Part shown: positions 15,628 to 19,385 of the stretch, piece after piece
Layout of the letters: each line of letters opens with the position of its first letter
Position numbering within the stretch: the first letter of the stretch is position 1
DNA from: CAZFZT01 sp964523675
Lineage (GTDB): Bacteria; Planctomycetota; Phycisphaerae; Phycisphaerales; SM1A02
DNA length: 19,385 nt
Assembly (NCBI GenBank): GCA_964523675.1
Contig: CAZFZT010000067.1
Location: 1 to 19,385, forward strand
Reading direction: 5' to 3'
Program-made: the position numbers and the translations under genes
Notes under the pieces: model-generated
Database searches by the model: none
Told to the model about the DNA's origin: nothing
What the model saw: only the letters and a program-made list of their open reading frames with translations

Positions 15628-15676
15628 GGTGTTCTCCTCGATGGATGACGAGGTATGGGCAGACACGGACGTGAGT

Positions 15677-15717
15677 GGCCGCGCATGGTGTGCGGGAAAG
15701 TCACACCATGCGCGGCC
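15677..15717 (-). terminator. Perfect 16-bp stem hairpin after the dockerin-repeat gene
   Basis: Left arm 15677-15692 (GGCCGCGCATGGTGTG) and right arm 15702-15717 (CACACCATGCGCGGCC) are exact reverse complements, with a nine-base loop. It lies 31 bases after the stop of the minus-strand dockerin-repeat gene and 49 bases before the next ATG. No U-tract follows in either direction, so it may be a U-less terminator or an mRNA-stabilising hairpin. Confidence 0.65.
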
Positions 15718-15748
15718 GGGGGTCGTCAGCGTGCGGCGGCGATCGAGC

Positions 15749-16288
15749 CTATTCGCACGCGCCCCATGCGCCGAGCAATACCAGAAGGTCATCAACGCCG
15801 ACATGCTCATCGCCGGTGAGGTCGGCGCTGCAGTTGTAACCGCAGACGCCCCACTGATCCAGCACCGAAAGCAGATCCTCAACGCCGACATTGCCATCGC
15901 CGTTCAAGTCGCCCGTGCAAGTGTTCTCATCGCAAGGATTGATCGTGGGATCGAGAACATTCCCATGCACGGTGCAGAAGCCGGCTGCAAACTCCGACGA
16001 ACCCTGAACGTGAAGCCGATCACCGGGGCTGTAGGCGTATTCATCGATTCCAGGCACGTGGTAGATGTTGTCATCCGCATCGGCATGGAAGAGATAACAG
16101 TAATACAGCTCATCGACGATCACTGTGCCGCAACTGTCGAATGGTGTATTGCTGGGCGAGATGTCACTGGAATGCGCTGACGGCGAGGCGACTAGTGCGA
16201 ACGCCGAAGCCACCATTGAGGCCAGCAGCGCGGCAGTCAAGCGGCGAGTTGAACGTGGTTCCCAAACCGGTGGGGTCTTGCGTGTCAT
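15749..16288 (-). CDS. Secreted protein with dockerin-like calcium repeats
   Basis: 179 residues. The N-terminus has basic residues followed by a hydrophobic core ending in an AHS-type cleavage region (LTAALLASMVASAFALVASP), so it is exported. The middle holds an unassigned Cys-containing domain (DSCGTVIVDELYYCYLFHAD). The C-terminus carries two EF-hand-like loops, GDLNGDGNVGVEDLLSVLDQ and ADLTGDEHVGVDDLLVLLGA, each followed by a W-G-x-C motif. This tandem is the planctomycete GC-type dockerin-like domain, thought to anchor secreted proteins through calcium-dependent contacts. The start is supported by AAGGAG seven bases before the ATG. Partners are not visible. Confidence 0.9.
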   Translation of the reverse strand: MTRKTPPVWEPRSTRRLTAALLASMVASAFALVASPSAHSSDISPSNTPFDSCGTVIVDELYYCYLFHADADDNIYHVPGIDEYAYSPGDRLHVQGSSEFAAGFCTVHGNVLDPTINPCDENTCTGDLNGDGNVGVEDLLSVLDQWGVCGYNCSADLTGDEHVGVDDLLVLLGAWGACE

Positions 16289-16361
16289 CTGGTTCTCCTT
16301 TCAAGTGCGTTCAAAAAGCGTTGTGATAAAGGGCGCGGCGAGAACTTCCCCCGATCAACCC

Positions 16362-17093
16362 TCACCGACCCGAGCCGTTACGTTTCACCATCTCGTTCAC
16401 CCACACCGGCACGTAGGGAATGGTGCAGCCCTTGGAGACTGGCCAATCCTTATAGAGACCGATCTTCTCGCCGATGGCAAGCGCGCGTTTGCGATGCTTC
16501 GCATGCTTGATGCCGATGGCCCCAAGCGTGTTGTTCATCGTCCACTTCGTTTCCGGCGCCGCCTTGGGCATTTCCTTTTCGATGCGGTCGAGGAGTTCTT
16601 CCACGTCGGTGCCCTCGTCGCCCTTGTTCACGCTTGATGCGGTGAGGTGCCAGCCGGCGCGGGCGGCCCATGAGTCCCTTTCGCTTTTCTTCATCCACTT
16701 CTCGCGCAGTTTCTCCTTCACCTCAGGCGGCTGCTCCTTAATGATGTATGACTGGAGCCACTCCGCCACCCAAGCGAACCGCGCGTCGCGCACCAGGGCA
16801 TCAAGTTCCTTGGCGGAGAGTTCCTTCGGCTTCATGATGAGGATGGCGAGCATCTGCGCATCCATGTTGCCGGTCTTCCACAATTGCATGGCCAATTCGT
16901 GGTTGGTCTTGATCTTCTTTGCCAGCTTGCGAAGGTCACCGGTCTTCACGCCGAACTGTTTATCCGCCGGCGCTGCGGCGATTCCATCGGGGCCGACTTT
17001 GGTGTTGTGTTGTCTGCGTTTCTCATCGCCGAGCGATTCGAGTTCGGCGAGGACTTCCTTGACGGTCATGGTTGCGGTCTTTGTCGTTGACAT
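16362..17093 (-). CDS. DNA alkylation repair family (HEAT-like) protein
   Basis: 243 residues from the ATG at 17093 (MSTTKTATMTVKEVLAELES), chosen for AAAGGAA just upstream; an earlier start at 17153 is open but less likely. The segments QFGVKTGDLRKLAKKIKTNH, MDAQMLAILIMKPKELSAKE and SWAARAGWHLTASSVNKGDE follow the HEAT-like helical repeats of the AlkD/AlkC-like DNA_alkylation family, whose members bind DNA and excise alkylated bases without base flipping. Whether the catalytic tryptophans and Asp are kept cannot be judged by eye. It ends in a basic tail. It follows the DUF1579-VOC gene by 56 bases and is probably in the same transcript. Confidence 0.85.
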   Translation of the reverse strand: MSTTKTATMTVKEVLAELESLGDEKRRQHNTKVGPDGIAAAPADKQFGVKTGDLRKLAKKIKTNHELAMQLWKTGNMDAQMLAILIMKPKELSAKELDALVRDARFAWVAEWLQSYIIKEQPPEVKEKLREKWMKKSERDSWAARAGWHLTASSVNKGDEGTDVEELLDRIEKEMPKAAPETKWTMNNTLGAIGIKHAKHRKRALAIGEKIGLYKDWPVSKGCTIPYVPVWVNEMVKRNGSGR

Positions 17094-17149
17094 GTCAACA
17101 TTCCTTTCAGTTCTCTGGTTCATTCCCCACGCCAGGGCAAGCCCACCTT

Positions 17150-18106
17150 TCAATGGTTCTGCCAGAGACCATGTTCGATCTGGCCGAGGGAGTAGATCGC
17201 GAATGAGCCACGGCCGGGTATCTCCGTCGGCGGCATCAACATCACTGCCCCTGCCGCTTCTGCCGCTTCGACCGCTGCTTCAATGTCATTCACAAGAACA
17301 TAAGGCCGCACCACCGGCTGCTCCTCACCCATCGGCGACCGCACGCCGATCTGTGCGCCGCTGCTCAACTGCGCGATGCGAGCACTCCCCAGTTCAGCTA
17401 TCGGCTCGCTGAACTTCACCCCGGTGGCTCGCGTCAACGCATCGCATGTCCCCTTCACGTCCGCGCTGACAATCTCAAGATAATGAAGCAGCATCGCGCC
17501 TTTCGAGCTGGACGCGGTGTGATCCTCGCGCGCTGCCGCGCTGCCGTCCTTCCGACGATACTCCACCTCCACCAACTTCACCCATGAACCATCCGCCGCC
17601 TCATACGACGAGACAAAATGGCGACGATCCTTGCCCATCATCCGCATCACCTCACGGTATCGCGTCGTCTTCCCCGGAACCTCCAAGCTCGGACCTTCCG
17701 TCTCAAGCGTCAAGGCGTCATTCGCTTCGTTCAGCTTGCCTTCATACACCCAGAGCATCCCGCTGAAGGAATCGATCCACGTGCCGTGAAACGTTCGCTC
17801 CGAAGCGTGGTACCCCAACGACATGATCCCGCCGAACGGCGCGCCCATCATCGATGATTCAGCTTCAGCAATGATCCAGTTGCTGCCCAATGCACGCACG
17901 GAATCAGTCCCCGTCGCCTCCATGGGCGGCTGATCCGGCTGCATGTACATCTTCCACGTCGTCTCCCACTCCCCCACCAGCTGCGAAAGCCACTGCCCCG
18001 GCGATGGACGCTCCGAATCAACCGGCTGTTCCTGCGAGTATCCTGCCGTCGCCGCAATAACAGTAAGCAAGGCCGTGCTGATGCCGAATGTGATGTGCTT
18101 CTTCAT
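17150..18106 (-). CDS. Secreted DUF1579 domain fused to a VOC/glyoxalase-like domain
   Basis: 318 residues. Residues 1-24 form a signal peptide (basic start MKKH, hydrophobic core ending AATAGYS). Residues about 35-190 are DUF1579-like (LVGEWETTWKMYMQPD, GSNWIIAEAESSMMGAPFGG, MSLGYHASERTFHGTWIDSF). Residues about 205-318 are VOC-like (GAMLLHYLEIVSADVKGTCD, RPYVLVNDIEAAVEAAEAAG, GRGSFAIYSLGQIEHGLWQN), a fold of metal-dependent or metal-free lyases and resistance proteins. AAGGAG lies seven bases before the ATG at 18106. Function is unknown; the fusion suggests binding of a small molecule at the envelope (inference). It probably shares a transcript with the downstream DNA alkylation repair-type gene. 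Confidence 0.88.
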   Translation of the reverse strand: MKKHITFGISTALLTVIAATAGYSQEQPVDSERPSPGQWLSQLVGEWETTWKMYMQPDQPPMEATGTDSVRALGSNWIIAEAESSMMGAPFGGIMSLGYHASERTFHGTWIDSFSGMLWVYEGKLNEANDALTLETEGPSLEVPGKTTRYREVMRMMGKDRRHFVSSYEAADGSWVKLVEVEYRRKDGSAAAREDHTASSSKGAMLLHYLEIVSADVKGTCDALTRATGVKFSEPIAELGSARIAQLSSGAQIGVRSPMGEEQPVVRPYVLVNDIEAAVEAAEAAGAVMLMPPTEIPGRGSFAIYSLGQIEHGLWQNH

Positions 18107-18146
18107 GAGTCGCTCCTTGAAATGGAAAGATGGCTGGATGGTTGGT

Positions 18147-18251
18147 AGCTGTTGGCTGTTAGTTGTTAGTAGTTAGTTGTTGGTCTCCACGGGCGACTCG
18201 CGATGGCGAGCTGTGGACTTGTGGACTTGTGGACTTGTGGACTTGTGGACT
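18147..18251. repeat. Composite tandem repeat: 7-bp GCTGTTG-type, hairpin, five 8-bp units
   Basis: Degenerate GCTGTTG-type units (about 18148-18181) precede a small hairpin (CTCGC at 18197-18201, GCGAG at 18206-18210) and five perfect TGTGGACT units (18212-18251). The same parts occur again at 19122-19206 and 19308-19385, so these are recurring intergenic elements. They lie between the DUF1579-VOC gene start and the 3' end of the VOC gene. Confidence 0.85.
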
Positions 18252-18272
18252 TTGCCCATTGCCGGTTGCCGA

Positions 18273-18680
18273 TCAATCGCCGGCCCTTTCCACCGCTTGT
18301 GCAATCTGGATCAGGTTCCCGCACGTGTCATCAAAGACCGCAGTCACCACGGTGCCGTAATTCGTGGGCGGCTGGGTGAACCGGACACCCAACGCTTCAA
18401 GCCGCTTGTGCTCCGCAACGACATCTCGCACTGCGAACGAAGTGAACGGAATGCCATCTTCTACCAGCGCGGCCTTGAATGGTTCGACGGCGGGATGTTC
18501 ATCCGGCTCGAGAACGAGTTCCGTGCCGTTCGGGTCTTCCGGCGAGACGACGGTGAGCCAGCGATGCCGACCTGTCGCGAGGGGAATGTCGTGCTTCTTC
18601 TGAAAGCCCAACGTCTGGGTATAGAAGTGAAGCGCTTTGTCCTGGTCATCAACGAGGACGCTGGCGAGGTTAATTCTCAT
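18273..18680 (-). CDS. VOC family (glyoxalase/bleomycin-resistance-like) protein
   Basis: 135 residues of the vicinal-oxygen-chelate fold: two beta-alpha-beta-beta-beta modules with MRINLASVLVDDQDKALHFY, TQTLGFQKKHDIPLATGRHR, GTELVLEPDEHPAVEPFK and VVTAVFDDTCGNLIQIAQ. Such proteins act as lyases or dioxygenases or bind toxic compounds; the metal ligands cannot be assigned with confidence. The ATG overlaps the stop of the ArsR gene by four bases (ATGA at 18677-18680), so the two form one operon and the protein is likely under ArsR control. Confidence 0.92.
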   Translation of the reverse strand: MRINLASVLVDDQDKALHFYTQTLGFQKKHDIPLATGRHRWLTVVSPEDPNGTELVLEPDEHPAVEPFKAALVEDGIPFTSFAVRDVVAEHKRLEALGVRFTQPPTNYGTVVTAVFDDTCGNLIQIAQAVERAGD

Positions 18681-19099
18681 GGTGCATCAGGTCTCTTCTT
18701 AGTGGATGGCTGTTGGCTGTTCACTCTTTTCCGACGCCCACCTGCCGGACGGGCAGGTTTCGACGTTGTGCCGCGCAGTACCCCCTGGCGGGGTGCCCCG
18801 TCGTTTCCCACTTCCGATTGCCTCCTCTTTCTTCCGATGGGCCAGCGTCTGCTGATTGCTCGGAGGGGTTCGCCGTTGAACCAGTGGAATTTGCAGCGTC
18901 CCTGGCGTTGCGTTGTGACGAGTCCGGCTTGCTCCAACAGTTGCAGGTGCTGGGAGATGGCCTGACGTGATGATTCGATGCCACGGTTCATGATGAGCCG
19001 GCCGCAGAGTTCGAAGAGTGTCTGGCCGTTGCGTTCAACGAGTTCATCGAGGATGGCCCGTCTGGTGGGGTCGGCGATCGCACGGTAGAGTTCGTCCAT
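18677..19099 (-). CDS. ArsR-family winged-helix repressor
   Basis: 140 residues. Residues about 1-90 are a typical ArsR winged helix: MDELYRAIADPTRRAILDEL, recognition helix SRQAISQHLQLLEQAGLVTT and wing QRQGRCKFHWFNGEPL. No metal-binding CxCx motif is seen, so it is probably of the non-metal type often paired with VOC or SRPBCC proteins. Residues about 95-140 are a low-complexity basic tail (VNSQQPSTKKRPDAP) encoded by DNA with two small hairpins (18740-18758 and 18780-18794) and two 7-bp repeat units (18708-18722), so the tail may be read-through of an inserted repeat. No Shine-Dalgarno is visible. A promoter with an embedded palindrome lies upstream at 19213-19240. Confidence 0.9.
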   Translation of the reverse strand: MDELYRAIADPTRRAILDELVERNGQTLFELCGRLIMNRGIESSRQAISQHLQLLEQAGLVTTQRQGRCKFHWFNGEPLRAISRRWPIGRKRRQSEVGNDGAPRQGVLRGTTSKPARPAGGRRKRVNSQQPSTKKRPDAP

Positions 19100-19121
19100 G
19101 AGTGGCGGGAGTGGGCAAGCG

Positions 19122-19206
19122 GCTGTTGGCTGTTGGCTGTTGGCTGTTGGCTGTGAACTTGTGGACTTGTGGACTTGTGGACCTGTGGACCTGTGGACCT
19201 GTGGCC
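19122..19206. repeat. 7-bp (GCTGTTG) array joined to 8-bp (TTGTGGAC/CTGTGGAC) array in the arsR leader
   Basis: Four GCTGTTG units (19122-19149) are followed directly by seven 8-bp units (19151-19206) that change from TTGTGGAC to CTGTGGAC. Both arrays would be part of the transcribed leader of the ArsR gene, between its promoter and ATG. Copy number of such short units is likely to vary between strains. Confidence 0.9.
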
Positions 19207-19212
19207 CTCTCC

Positions 19213-19240
19213 ATTATGCAAGTACAGACTTGCCTGTCAA
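19213..19240 (-). promoter_or_regulatory. Sigma-70-type promoter of the ArsR-VOC operon
   Basis: On the minus strand TTGACA (19240-19235) and CATAAT (19218-19213) are separated by 16 bases, close to the housekeeping consensus. Transcription would begin near 19206 and run through the tandem repeats into the ArsR gene. An inverted repeat fills the spacer. Confidence 0.75.
19218..19233. promoter_or_regulatory. Palindromic operator in the promoter spacer
   Basis: GCAAGT-ACAG-ACTTGC is a perfect 6-bp inverted repeat with a four-base centre, lying between the -35 and -10 elements and overlapping the -10 by one base. Its position and symmetry fit binding of a dimeric winged-helix repressor, most simply the ArsR protein encoded just downstream (inference). 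Confidence 0.7.
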
Positions 19241-19307
19241 GCGGGGAATAGAAAGTTTCGCTGGCAGGTGGATGGGGCTTGGCAGACGACTCTCGGCTGT
19301 CGGACTT

Positions 19308-19385
19308 CACGGGCGACTCGCCGTGGCGAGCTGTGGACCTGTGGACCTGTGGACCTGTGGACCTGTGGACCTGTGGACCTGTGGA
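19308..19385. repeat. Hairpin plus CTGTGGAC tandem array, running off the window end
   Basis: CTCGCC (19317-19322) and GGCGAG (19325-19330) form a perfect stem with a two-base loop, followed by nearly seven CTGTGGAC units to the last base of the window. The unit cacgggcgactcgc...tggcgagctgtggac also occurs at 18188-18217. Confidence 0.88.

Noticed and set aside
14920..15648. Long plus-strand frame opposite the membrane-anchored unknown gene
   Set aside because: It is the antisense shadow of a gene with a good ribosome site and a membrane helix.
18212..18251. Short regular repeats that might be read as a CRISPR array
   Set aside because: Units are 8 bp in direct tandem with no spacers and no cas genes nearby; simple tandem repeats.

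Overview
The window (about 19.4 kb, GC-rich) looks like the chromosome of a planctomycete, probably of the Phycisphaerae type. The clues are a secreted protein with two dockerin-like GDLNGDGNV-type calcium repeats, a very large Ser/Thr kinase-TPR protein, a response regulator fused to HDOD, a DUF1579-VOC fusion, and weak Shine-Dalgarno use. The assignment rests on family content only; no rRNA or tRNA is present.

Left part (1-4682, + strand): the 3' two-thirds of DNA polymerase I, then a soluble PAS histidine kinase and a response regulator-HDOD protein, likely a two-component pair.

Centre (4676-10872): the unusual part. One intact gene for a four-cluster 4Fe-4S ferredoxin-type electron-transfer subunit (6728-7441, - strand) is accompanied by at least five incomplete copies of itself: 4676-4737 (middle), 6083-6121 (C-terminus), 8607-8918 (first 104 codons, almost identical), 9584-9760 and 10426-10543 (N-terminal pieces broken by C-tract insertions). 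All lie in the same orientation and they alternate with unrelated genes: a CsgG-like lipoprotein, an unknown ORF, a SLOG-like/ComF-like phosphoribosyltransferase pair, and three unknown membrane proteins. Several of these genes end at, or overlap by a few bases, the start of a ferredoxin piece. The region reads as a ferredoxin-punctuated gene array, and I know of no described system that matches it. No recombinase or transposase is visible inside the window.

Right part (11113-19385): a small ABM-type protein, the Ser/Thr kinase with TPRs, then a run of minus-strand genes: membrane protein, membrane-anchored unknown, dockerin-repeat secreted protein (followed by a 16-bp perfect hairpin), DNA alkylation repair HEAT protein, DUF1579-VOC fusion, a VOC protein and an ArsR regulator. 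The ArsR-VOC pair has a near-consensus sigma-70 promoter with a palindromic operator between -35 and -10. It is flanked on both sides by 7-bp and 8-bp tandem repeats and a repeated small hairpin.
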